Made by a program: the position numbers and the translations under genes | Notes under the pieces: model-generated | Databases searched by the model: none | Told to the model about the DNA's origin: nothing | The model's input: the letters and a program-made list of their open reading frames with translations, nothing else | Shown here: in pieces, positions 1 through 6,345 of the stretch | Layout: each line of letters begins with the position of its first letter | Position numbering within the stretch: the first letter of the stretch is position 1 | From: an uncultured Verrucomicrobiota bacterium | GTDB lineage: Bacteria; Verrucomicrobiota; Verrucomicrobiia; Palsa-1439 | Assembly (NCBI GenBank): GCA_903825695.1 | Contig: CAIKBP010000035.1 | Coordinates: 1-8,481 of the forward strand | Direction: 5' to 3' | DNA length: 8,481 nucleotides

Positions 1-1
1 G

Positions 2-247
2 ATCAACAAGGCCATCGTTCTCCAACATCTGTCTTCGCCCGCGATGTGGAGCATCTTCCAATTACAAGACTTGTTGGGGATGGATGAGAAGTTGCGACGC
101 GAGGATCACGCGGCGGAGCGCATCAACATTCCCGCGATTACACCGTATTACTGGCGGTACCGGATGCATCTGACTTTGGAGAAATTGCAGCAGGCGCACA
201 GTTTCAACCGGGAATTAAAAAAATACATTGCGCAAAGTGGAAGATGA
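2..247 (+). CDS. malQ: 4-alpha-glucanotransferase (amylomaltase), C-terminal end only
   Basis: The reading frame is open from the left edge and ends at TGA 245-247, giving the last 81 residues of a longer protein. The stretch AMWSIFQLQDLLGM, then ERINIPA, then YYWRYRMHLTLEKL is the characteristic C-terminus of GH77 4-alpha-glucanotransferases, in the wording of the long DPE2-like form rather than the enteric MalQ form. GH77 enzymes are cytosolic and move alpha-1,4-glucan segments between maltodextrins, releasing glucose. The catalytic Asp/Glu/Asp residues lie upstream, outside the window. An ATG at 244-246 overlaps the stop as ATGA, so the next gene may be translationally coupled. The GH13 enzyme and sugar transporter downstream support a maltodextrin role. 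I am sure of the family; the subgroup is inference. Confidence 0.88.
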   Translation: MNKAIVLQHLSSPAMWSIFQLQDLLGMDEKLRREDHAAERINIPAITPYYWRYRMHLTLEKLQQAHSFNRELKKYIAQSGR

Positions 248-310
248 CGCAGCGTTCGCAAAGGCCGGGGCTGCGGCTCTGGAACTGGCTCGCACCCGGG
301 CTTTTTTTTG
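244..310 (+). other. Out-of-frame signal peptide of the following esterase
   Basis: An ATG at 244 overlaps the malQ TGA and opens a frame that begins MTQRSQRPGLRLWNW followed by LAPGLFF. This has the basic N-region and hydrophobic core of an export signal. The frame then runs past the T8 tract at 302-309 and ends at TGA 352-354. The esterase body lies one frame over. Removing one T would fuse the two frames and give a core reading LAPGLFLAVLP followed by the esterase sequence, which is a coherent signal peptide. The frame relation is read directly from the sequence; that the two parts form one gene is inference. It could be a sequencing or assembly error, slippage during transcription or translation, or a true inactivating frameshift. 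Confidence 0.6.
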
Positions 311-1219
311 GCGGTACTGCCAACAACCTTTGGCCAGGGAGGCCGGTTGATAGATGACTCGGTTCCCTCGCGTTTTCTGGGTGTGAACCGTACGATCCAC
401 GTTTATCTGCCGCCTTCCTACGACAAAGTGCCCACCCGACGCTATCCAGTCCTTTACCTGCATGATGGCCAGAATGTCTTCAGTTCCGCCGGAATGAACA
501 TTGCCTTTGGCTGGGGCAACTGGGGTCTGGACAAGACCGTGGACCAACTCTCCAAGGACGGGAAAATGCAGGAGATCATCATGGTGGCCGTGGACAACAG
601 CGCCGCGCGAACCAATGAATACTCCGGTCGCGTCAGGCGCGCACCTTCTGTCGCGTCAACGAATACCGCATCGACAAACACCAACACTGCCTTCGAAAAC
701 TATTCCGCTTTTCTCATTGAGGAACTCAAACCGAAAATTGACCGCGAGTACCACACGAAAACTGATGCCGCCAACACCGGTGTGATGGGCTCGTCCGCGG
801 GCGGGATTTGCAGTCTGGTGTTGGCGTGGCAACATCCGGAAGTCTTCGGTAAAGCCGCTAGTTTATCCGGTTGGTTTGCGGCAGAAGGCACGAACTTCCT
901 GAACTCAGTGTTGCGCGATTACCGCGGCAAACCAAAGCCCGTTCGTATTTACCTCGACTCGGGCGTAACGGACTTCATGGGCGGCGACGATGGTTGCGCA
1001 CTGACCGGACAAGTGGCCGCGGAGTTACGGCGGATTGGATGGACGAACGACGTGAATCATTATGTGGACGCCAGCCCGTTGACCCCGGCCGAACTGGAAT
1101 CGAGTGACCTGAGACGCAACAAGTGTGCAGAAGCTCAAAAGAGTCAGCATAATGAGTTTTACTGGCGGCAGCGCTCATGGCGCGCGCTCGTTTTCCTTTT
1201 TCCAGCTTCGGACAATTGA
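308..1219 (+). CDS. Putative esterase, alpha/beta-hydrolase fold (PF00756, esterase D / enterochelin-esterase-like)
   Basis: This 303-residue frame from TTG 308 has the hallmarks of the family. There is an early strand and oxyanion-loop motif, YPVLYLHDGQNVF (about 46-58). The nucleophile elbow is GSSAGG (161-166, Ser163). A candidate catalytic acid sits in YLDSGVTD (Asp207 or Asp212), and His281 lies in HNEFYWRQR. Such enzymes hydrolyse carboxylic esters; the substrate here cannot be read. The TTG is preceded by a T run rather than a ribosome site and is probably not the real start. The better start is ATG 244, one frame away across the T8 tract, which would add a signal peptide and make the protein periplasmic or exported. 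Residues 114-128 are a low-complexity Ser/Thr/Asn stretch just before the conserved ELKPKID segment. Placement directly behind malQ suggests co-transcription. The family is secure; function within the glucan locus is unknown. Confidence 0.85.
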   Translation: MAVLPTTFGQGGRLIDDSVPSRFLGVNRTIHVYLPPSYDKVPTRRYPVLYLHDGQNVFSSAGMNIAFGWGNWGLDKTVDQLSKDGKMQEIIMVAVDNSAARTNEYSGRVRRAPSVASTNTASTNTNTAFENYSAFLIEELKPKIDREYHTKTDAANTGVMGSSAGGICSLVLAWQHPEVFGKAASLSGWFAAEGTNFLNSVLRDYRGKPKPVRIYLDSGVTDFMGGDDGCALTGQVAAELRRIGWTNDVNHYVDASPLTPAELESSDLRRNKCAEAQKSQHNEFYWRQRSWRALVFLFPASDN

Positions 1220-1593
1220 CCACGAGATCGGACATCGGCCCGGTTCAACGATCTCATGTTGGGGCAAAGGTGATCCTCGCCTGTCTCTCGGTTTTCACCG
1301 GCGCAGCGGGTAAGGTGAGTTCAAATACGTCGGCGTCGGGCGCGCGTCAGCGGGTCCCGGCCAATCCAGCCATCACGGTCGTGCAGACAGGCACTGGCAG
1401 ACCAGAGCAACGGGCCGACCCGCTGGCCCGTCTGGCTCAAATTGTATGCCACTCCGTCTGCGCCACTTGTATCTACGCAAGACGATTTTCTGGCCGCTTT
1501 TAATCACACCCAGAAGACGGCGTAACCTTTGCCGCGGGTTTGCGCGATTGCGATGTTGACTCACGCTCTGGCAGTTACTAATCTGTGAATTCG
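1220..1593. other. Gap of about 370 bases without a convincing gene
   Basis: No frame here reads like a known protein. Right after the esterase stop there is a 7-base inverted repeat, GAGATCG at 1224-1230 and CGATCTC at 1249-1255, with an 18-base loop and no T tract behind it; it could be a weak hairpin or a protein-binding site. A frame from GTG 1270 to TGA/TAA near 1503 encodes a few hydrophobic residues and then Arg/Ala-rich sequence that resembles no family I know. Another frame ends in an oddly protein-like tail, STQDDFLAAFNHTQKTA, with TAA at about 1523-1525. This might be a scrap of a decayed gene, but I cannot identify it. The stretch most likely holds the promoter and control region of the amylase-transporter pair. 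Confidence 0.4.
1556..1584 (+). promoter_or_regulatory. Weak candidate promoter for the amylase gene
   Basis: TTGACT at 1556-1561 is close to the -35 consensus. Seventeen bases later comes TAATCT (1579-1584), which matches the -10 consensus at only three of six positions. Transcription from it would begin close to ATG 1594, and no Shine-Dalgarno precedes that codon, so a nearly leaderless message is conceivable. The -35 match is clear by eye; the -10 match is poor, so this is only a suggestion. Confidence 0.2.
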
Positions 1594-2997
1594 ATGCAAC
1601 GTTCAATACAACGCGCGCGAAAAGTCTGGTTGCTTTTTTCCGTGGTGTGCCTGTTGGTCAGCTCCGTCGCGTGGGCAGACAAGGATGTCTCTCGGGAAAG
1701 CGCGCGCATAGCTCCGCAGTGGCTTGGCAAAGGCGTCATTTATGAAATCTTCCCGCGCGATTTTTCTGCGAAAGGCGATCTCAACGGCGTGACCGCGCAG
1801 CTTGATGCACTACAGGATTTGGGCGTGACAGTTCTGTGGTTGATGCCCATTCACCCGATTGGTGAGAAGCTCCGTAAAGGCACCTACGGCAGCCCCTACG
1901 CGATCCGCGATTATTACGCCATTAACCCGGACTATGGCACCGTGGGCGACCTCAAAAGACTCGTGACCGAAGCGCACAAACGGAACCTGAAGGTTCTCAT
2001 GGACCTGGTGGTCAACCACACCGCTTGGGACAGCGTGATGATGGCCCACCCGGGTTTTTACACGAAGGACGCGAATGGGAAAATCGTGCCGCCCGTTCCC
2101 GACTGGAGCGACGTGGCCGGTCTCAATTACGCCAATCCACAACTGCGCGATTACATCCTTACGATGATGAAGTATTGGATTAAGGAGTGCGACATTGACG
2201 GCTACCGTTGCGACGTGGCTTCCATGGTGCCGACGGATTTCTGGGAACAGGCCCGCGCCGAGCTGGAAAAGATCAAACCGGACATCATGATGTTGGCCGA
2301 AGCCAGTAAACCGGAACTGCTGGTGAAGGCTTTCGACATTGATTACTCGTGGCCGTTGCTCGGCACATTGAACGATGTTCTCATGCGGGACAAACCGGCG
2401 TCGGCTCTGAAAAACTCGTGGGCGGAAAGCCGTCTGCAATTCCCGAAAGGCTCTCTACACATGCGTATCACCGACGATCACGACGAATCTCGCGCAATAG
2501 CGCGATTCGGTATCCAGGGCGTGCTGGCGGCATCGGCGTTGATGTTCACCCTCGACGGCGCACCCCTGCTCTACAACGGCATGGAGGTTGGCGATGCCAC
2601 GGAATCCGGCGCTCCGGCTCTCTTCGAGAAGCTGCCGGTATTCTGGCAACCCAAGGATCGCCCGCCGCTCCGCACCATATACCAGGGCTTGATAAAACTA
2701 CGAAAGCAATACGCGCCGTTTCGCAACAACGACGTAACATGGCTGCCGAATTCCGATGAAGCCGATCTGGTCACATTCATGCGGGCCGATGATCATGACG
2801 AGTTTGTGGTGATGATCAACTTCTCCAACCGGCCGATCTCCGGTTCGGTCGAAGTGAAGAATGGGGAAGAATTCAAGCCCGTCAAGATTTCAGGAATGCC
2901 AGAACCGCCTGCCTGCGATTTTCAGCATTTCCGTTTGAGCGGTTTCGAGTGGCGTGTAGATCATCGCGTTGTCCCCAGCCAACAAACCAGAAACTAA
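1594..2997 (+). CDS. Exported alpha-amylase-family glycoside hydrolase (GH13)
   Basis: This enzyme of 467 residues should act on alpha-glucosidic bonds of starch-like or maltodextrin substrates outside the cytoplasm. A GTG at 1585 is also in frame (470 residues; numbers below use it), but ATG 1594 is preferred because it gives a normal signal peptide: basic QRARK, a hydrophobic core WLLFSVVCLLVSSV, and likely cleavage after AWA at residue 31. The TIM barrel begins at VIYEIFPRDF (51-60). All GH13 signatures are present: region I DLVVNHT (140-146), region II GYRCD (206-210) with Arg208 and nucleophile Asp210, region III MMLAEAS with acid/base Glu239, and region IV TDDHD (296-300) with His299 and Asp300. 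A beta-sandwich tail follows from about 395. Region IV has Asp298 where Asn is usual (NHD). No carbohydrate-binding module is visible. Spacing to the transporter gene is 58 bases, so they are likely one operon. Exact specificity (endo-amylase, maltogenic, neopullulanase-like) cannot be fixed. Confidence 0.92.
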   Translation: MQRSIQRARKVWLLFSVVCLLVSSVAWADKDVSRESARIAPQWLGKGVIYEIFPRDFSAKGDLNGVTAQLDALQDLGVTVLWLMPIHPIGEKLRKGTYGSPYAIRDYYAINPDYGTVGDLKRLVTEAHKRNLKVLMDLVVNHTAWDSVMMAHPGFYTKDANGKIVPPVPDWSDVAGLNYANPQLRDYILTMMKYWIKECDIDGYRCDVASMVPTDFWEQARAELEKIKPDIMMLAEASKPELLVKAFDIDYSWPLLGTLNDVLMRDKPASALKNSWAESRLQFPKGSLHMRITDDHDESRAIARFGIQGVLAASALMFTLDGAPLLYNGMEVGDATESGAPALFEKLPVFWQPKDRPPLRTIYQGLIKLRKQYAPFRNNDVTWLPNSDEADLVTFMRADDHDEFVVMINFSNRPISGSVEVKNGEEFKPVKISGMPEPPACDFQHFRLSGFEWRVDHRVVPSQQTRN

Positions 2998-3042
2998 AAT
3001 CATGTCTCGTCTTCTACAGGGTGATGAGTCTGCGCCGTTAAC

Positions 3043-3046
3043 GGAG
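3043..3046 (+). promoter_or_regulatory. Ribosome binding site that sets the GTG start of the transporter
   Basis: GGAG lies 9 bases upstream of GTG 3056 and is the only clear Shine-Dalgarno on the + strand of the window. It supports GTG 3056 over the internal ATG at 3113, which would remove the conserved LSFWQIWNMS start of the first helix. The motif overlaps the end of a 15-codon frame (ATG 3002 to TAA 3047-3049). Confidence 0.6.
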
Positions 3047-3055
3047 TAATCGAAC

Positions 3056-4402
3056 GTGAATCCGCCGTCTCTCAGGCAACATCCTCGCTTAAGTTTCTGG
3101 CAGATCTGGAACATGAGTTTCGGATTCCTCGGTATCCAATTCGGCTGGGGGCTGCAGATGGCCAACATGAGTCCCATCTACAAATACCTTGGGGCATCGG
3201 ATGAACAGATCCCATTGCTCTGGTTGGCGGCGCCGTTGACCGGCTTCATTGTTCAACCCATCATCGGCGCGATGAGCGATCGCACATGGGGGCCACTAGG
3301 GCGGCGGCGACCGTATTTTCTAGTGGGTGCCATTCTAAGTTCGCTGGCGCTGGTGGCGATGCCGAATAGCGGCACCTTGTGGATGGCGGCAGGTCTGTTG
3401 TGGATTCTGGATGCGTCCATCAACGTGAGCATGGAGCCTTTCCGAGCGTTCGTCGCGGACAAGTTGCCAGAGGAACAGCGCGGCACGGGGTTCGCCATGC
3501 AAAGTTTCTTCATTGGTGTGGGCGCGGTGATCGCCGGCCTGCTGCCCTATGTACTGCGGCGATGGTTTCACGTGAGCAGCAGCACGGGCAACGCAAACGC
3601 AATTCCGCTGAACGTGAAGCTCTCCTTTTATATTGGCGCGGCGGCTTTTCTCGGCGCGGTGTTATGGACGATCTTTAGCGGTCCCGAGTATCCGCCGGAA
3701 GATATGGAGGCATTCCGTCGCAAGAAGTCTGAGCGCAGCGGACTGGTGTATCTGTTGCACGAAATCCCTTCTGCATTGCGCGAGATGCCCAACACGATGA
3801 GGCGTTTGGCCTTGGTGCAATTCTTCACGTGGCTTGGGCTGTTTTGCATGTGGCTGCATTTTTCGAATGCGGTGCCGGTGGTGTTCGGCACAAGCGATGC
3901 AAGTTCGGACCTGTTCAAGCGCGGCGCGGAGTGGGCCGGTGTCTGCTATGCACTCAAGGATGCGGTGACGTTCCTTGTGGCGTTCGCTCTGATGGCGGCG
4001 GCGCGGAAACTCGATCGTCGTCACGTGCATAGTGTGTGTTTGACGCTTGGCGGATTGGGCCTGCTGGCAGTTGGTTTCATTCATGGCGAACAGCAGAAGC
4101 ATCTGTTGCTGCTCGCGCTTGCGCTTGGGGGCGTGGCGTGGGCTAGCATCCTATCAATGCCTTATGCCATCCTCGCGGGCGCATTACCGCCGCAGCGGAT
4201 GGGTGTCTATATGGGCATTTTCAACTTTTTCATCGTGCTGCCGGAAATCATAGCGGCGCTGACATTTGGGCCGCTCGTAAAGAACTTGCTGGGTGGAAAT
4301 CTTGTTTACGCCGTCATGGCGGGCGGCGCGTTCATGTTAATCGCCGCGCTGCTGACGCAGTGGGTGAAGCCCACGCCTGCTTCTGTACCGGCAAGTCGAT
4401 AA
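3056..4402 (+). CDS. MFS sugar transporter, maltose/sucrose (SLC45/GPH-like) type
   Basis: The 448-residue protein is strongly hydrophobic with about 12 predicted membrane helices in two halves, separated by a charged cytoplasmic loop (about 210-248, rich in Arg, Lys and Glu). Near the N-terminus LSFWQIWNMSFGFLGIQFGW (12-31) is the wording typical of bacterial maltose/sucrose MFS carriers. The loop between helices 2 and 3 carries the MFS signature SDRTWGPLGRRRPY (74-87), and EPFRAFVADKLP (127-138) follows helix 4. The second half has the related MPYAILAGALPP (368-379). Such carriers usually import disaccharides by proton symport across the inner membrane. The exported GH13 enzyme just upstream and malQ nearby make maltose or short maltodextrins the likely substrate, but this is inferred from context. 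The gene ends convergently with the rpoD operon. The start is the GTG preceded by GGAG. Confidence 0.88.
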   Translation: MNPPSLRQHPRLSFWQIWNMSFGFLGIQFGWGLQMANMSPIYKYLGASDEQIPLLWLAAPLTGFIVQPIIGAMSDRTWGPLGRRRPYFLVGAILSSLALVAMPNSGTLWMAAGLLWILDASINVSMEPFRAFVADKLPEEQRGTGFAMQSFFIGVGAVIAGLLPYVLRRWFHVSSSTGNANAIPLNVKLSFYIGAAAFLGAVLWTIFSGPEYPPEDMEAFRRKKSERSGLVYLLHEIPSALREMPNTMRRLALVQFFTWLGLFCMWLHFSNAVPVVFGTSDASSDLFKRGAEWAGVCYALKDAVTFLVAFALMAAARKLDRRHVHSVCLTLGGLGLLAVGFIHGEQQKHLLLLALALGGVAWASILSMPYAILAGALPPQRMGVYMGIFNFFIVLPEIIAALTFGPLVKNLLGGNLVYAVMAGGAFMLIAALLTQWVKPTPASVPASR

Positions 4403-4469
4403 ACCTGACATTGGACGCCCACGAGTTTGAATTTGGGGGCAACCTATATTTCCACCCGCCCAAGAGGCG

Positions 4470-4628
4470 GCTGATGCAGACCAAGCCGGCGATCCTGCCG
4501 ACGATGTGCTCGATGGCCTACAAACCGATGAAGTTGCGCTGGCTCGGGCTGTCTACCACATAATGGCTTTGCGTATCCTTGGCGTAAACAAGGTCGGGCA
4601 AACTACCAAAGAAGTAGAAAGCGCCGCT
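4470..4628 (-). pseudogene. Remnant of a PAS-domain protein
   Basis: On the minus strand, in the same frame as rpoD and directly after its TAA stop (4631-4629), codons 4628-4470 read like the start of a PAS domain: LPDLVYAKDTQSHYV, then DSPSQRNFIGL, a TAG stop at 4520-4518, then AIEHIVGR. PAS domains of bacterial sensor kinases and diguanylate cyclases commonly carry wording such as LPD-x-(V/I)Y-x-KD-x-QSR(F/Y)V, followed 20-30 residues later by (E)-x-(V/I)VGR or GK. The agreement is seen by eye and would be unusual in random sequence. There is no own start codon with a ribosome site, no downstream kinase or output domain, and the frame is interrupted, so it is read as a decayed fragment. The rest of the gap (4403-4469) shows only a short stem, CCGCC/GGCGG at 4456-4470, without a T tract, and so no clear bidirectional terminator. 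Confidence 0.5.
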
Positions 4629-6314
4629 TTATTCCTGTTCGGCTTCGAGGAATCCGGCGATCTGGCGGATACGGGTCGGGTGGCGCATCTTGCGCAGTGC
4701 CTTTGCCTCAATCTGGCGTATGCGTTCGCGCGTGACGCGGAACTGGCGACCGACTTCCTCCAAGGTGCGGCAGTACCCGTCGCCGAGACCAAAACGCAAT
4801 TGTAGGACCTTGCGTTCGCGGTCCGTAAGCGTTTCCAAAACGTTGCCGAGTTTCTCCTTCAGTAACGAATAGGAAGCCATGTCGGAGGGGTTCTCAGCGC
4901 CCTTGTCCTCGATGAAATCGCCAAACGTCGTGTCCTCGCTGTCGCCGATCGGGGACTGCAGGGAGATGGGTTGTTGCGCCATCTTCAGGATTGCGCGAAC
5001 GCGGTCAACCGGCAACTGTGTCTCGTCGGAGACCTCCTCGGGGGTCGGTTCACGGCCAAGTTCCTGCACGAGCGTTTTCTGGACGCGCATGAGTTTGTTG
5101 ATTGTTTCGATCATGTGGACAGGTATGCGGATCGTGCGCGCCTGATCAGCGATCGAGCGTGTAATGGCCTGGCGGATCCACCACGTGGCGTACGTGGAGA
5201 ATTTATAGCCGCGACGGTACTCGAACTTCTCAACGGCTTTCATCAGCCCCATGTTGCCTTCCTGAATGAGGTCGAGGAAGGACAGACCGCGGTTGGTGTA
5301 TTTCTTGGCGATGGATATGACCAGACGGAGGTTGGCTTCAACCATCTCGCTTTTGGCCTGCACGGCCTTCTTCATCCACGTCTTCAGTTCGTCGTGACCT
5401 TTGATGAACTCCGTCGTGCTCAGGTGCGCCGCAAGTTCCAGCCGCTTGAGTTTGCGCTGCAACTCACGGATTTGCGGATCGCCGGCGGCACGCTGTTTCT
5501 TTAATCTCTCCAATACCGTCAAAACGTCGTCGAACTGTTCGCGGACTTCGTTGGCTCTCTCAACGAATTCCTCCAACACCTTTTGTTTGTAGTAGAAACG
5601 ATCGTACTGTTTTTGCAGCGCCGTCTCGGTCTTTTTGAACTCGCGAAACAGTTTGGCGCATTCGCGCTTGGTAAGGCCCGTGCGCGTGCATTTCGCGTAT
5701 CTCTGATAAGCCTGTTTGTCGAGTTTCTCGACCTGCACACAAAGTTTGCACAACACCTTTAGGTGCGCTTCGCGGCCTTCGATCTTCTTGTCCAGTACGA
5801 CCCGGTCGAACCGTTCCTTGGGCGGATCGTGAAGGAGTTTTCCCGCCAACGCGATGTATTCGCCCGCAGTGAAACCGAAGCTGTGGATGATTTGCTTTAC
5901 GTGATTCTCGGCCGTCTCGATGCGTTTGGAAATCTCCACTTCCTGTTCGCGGGTCAACAGGGGTACCTGCCCCATTTGTTTGAGGTACATGCGGACGGGG
6001 TCATCAAGGATGTCGAACCGCATGTCGACTTTATGCTGTTCTTTCTCCTCTTCGGCGGCCTCGCGTTTGAACCGATCCACCTCGGAGGCGTCGATAATAT
6101 CGATGTCCATCCCCCGCAGCATAATGAGGATGGAATCCAATTCGTCGGGCGAGAGGATATTCTCCGGGAGAACGTCGTTAACGTCGCCGTAAGTCAGGTA
6201 TCCCTGCTCTTTGGCGAGCTTGATCAACTCCTTGATCTTCTCGTTCTTCTGTTCCCGGTCGAGTTTGGCGTGTGTATGCGCCTGATCGTGTTTTTTACGC
6301 TTGGCTTTAGACAT
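4629..6314 (-). CDS. rpoD: RNA polymerase primary sigma factor (sigma-70, RpoD)
   Basis: The 561-residue protein has the full layout of a housekeeping sigma factor. Region 1.1 is at about 24-80 (IKELIKLAKEQGYLTYGDVN), region 1.2 at about 102-135 (DPVRMYLKQMGQVPLLTREQE). A long, highly charged, probably coiled non-conserved region spans about 136-310. Regions 2.1-2.4 (about 320-400) include NLRLVISIAKKY, FLDLIQEGNMGLMKAVEKFE and the -10-reading STYATWWIRQAITRSI. Region 3 contains the acidic finger near SPIGDSEDTTFGDF (454-467). Region 4.2 has the -35-reading helix-turn-helix TLEEVGRQFRVTRERIRQIE (517-536). Sigma factors of this class direct core RNA polymerase to most promoters. The ATG at 6314 lies 31 bases after the dnaG stop with no obvious Shine-Dalgarno, so translation may depend on the operon message. 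The sequence is intact; identification is very secure. Confidence 0.98.
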   Translation of the reverse strand: MSKAKRKKHDQAHTHAKLDREQKNEKIKELIKLAKEQGYLTYGDVNDVLPENILSPDELDSILIMLRGMDIDIIDASEVDRFKREAAEEEKEQHKVDMRFDILDDPVRMYLKQMGQVPLLTREQEVEISKRIETAENHVKQIIHSFGFTAGEYIALAGKLLHDPPKERFDRVVLDKKIEGREAHLKVLCKLCVQVEKLDKQAYQRYAKCTRTGLTKRECAKLFREFKKTETALQKQYDRFYYKQKVLEEFVERANEVREQFDDVLTVLERLKKQRAAGDPQIRELQRKLKRLELAAHLSTTEFIKGHDELKTWMKKAVQAKSEMVEANLRLVISIAKKYTNRGLSFLDLIQEGNMGLMKAVEKFEYRRGYKFSTYATWWIRQAITRSIADQARTIRIPVHMIETINKLMRVQKTLVQELGREPTPEEVSDETQLPVDRVRAILKMAQQPISLQSPIGDSEDTTFGDFIEDKGAENPSDMASYSLLKEKLGNVLETLTDRERKVLQLRFGLGDGYCRTLEEVGRQFRVTRERIRQIEAKALRKMRHPTRIRQIAGFLEAEQE

Positions 6315-6345
6315 GGTGCATTAGCTGCCAGACTTGTTTGCGAAG

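Noticed and set aside
1270..1503. Possible small gene from GTG 1270 with a hydrophobic start
   Set aside because: No basic N-region, no convincing ribosome site, and an Arg/Ala-rich body typical of random frames in GC-rich DNA.
1810..2439. Minus-strand open frame of 209 codons
   Set aside because: It lies opposite the GH13 coding sequence, which has every catalytic motif; the shadow is His/Arg/Val-rich with no family resemblance.
4456..4470. CCGCC/GGCGG stem as a terminator between the converging operons
   Set aside because: The stem is only 5 base pairs and no T tract follows on either strand.
4506..4805. + strand open frame of 99 codons across the rpoD end
   Set aside because: Although it reads smoothly, its second half is the antisense of sigma region 4 and its first half the antisense of the PAS remnant.
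4971..5504. + strand open frame of 177 codons
   Set aside because: It is the antisense of rpoD; such shadow frames are common over conserved sigma factor genes.
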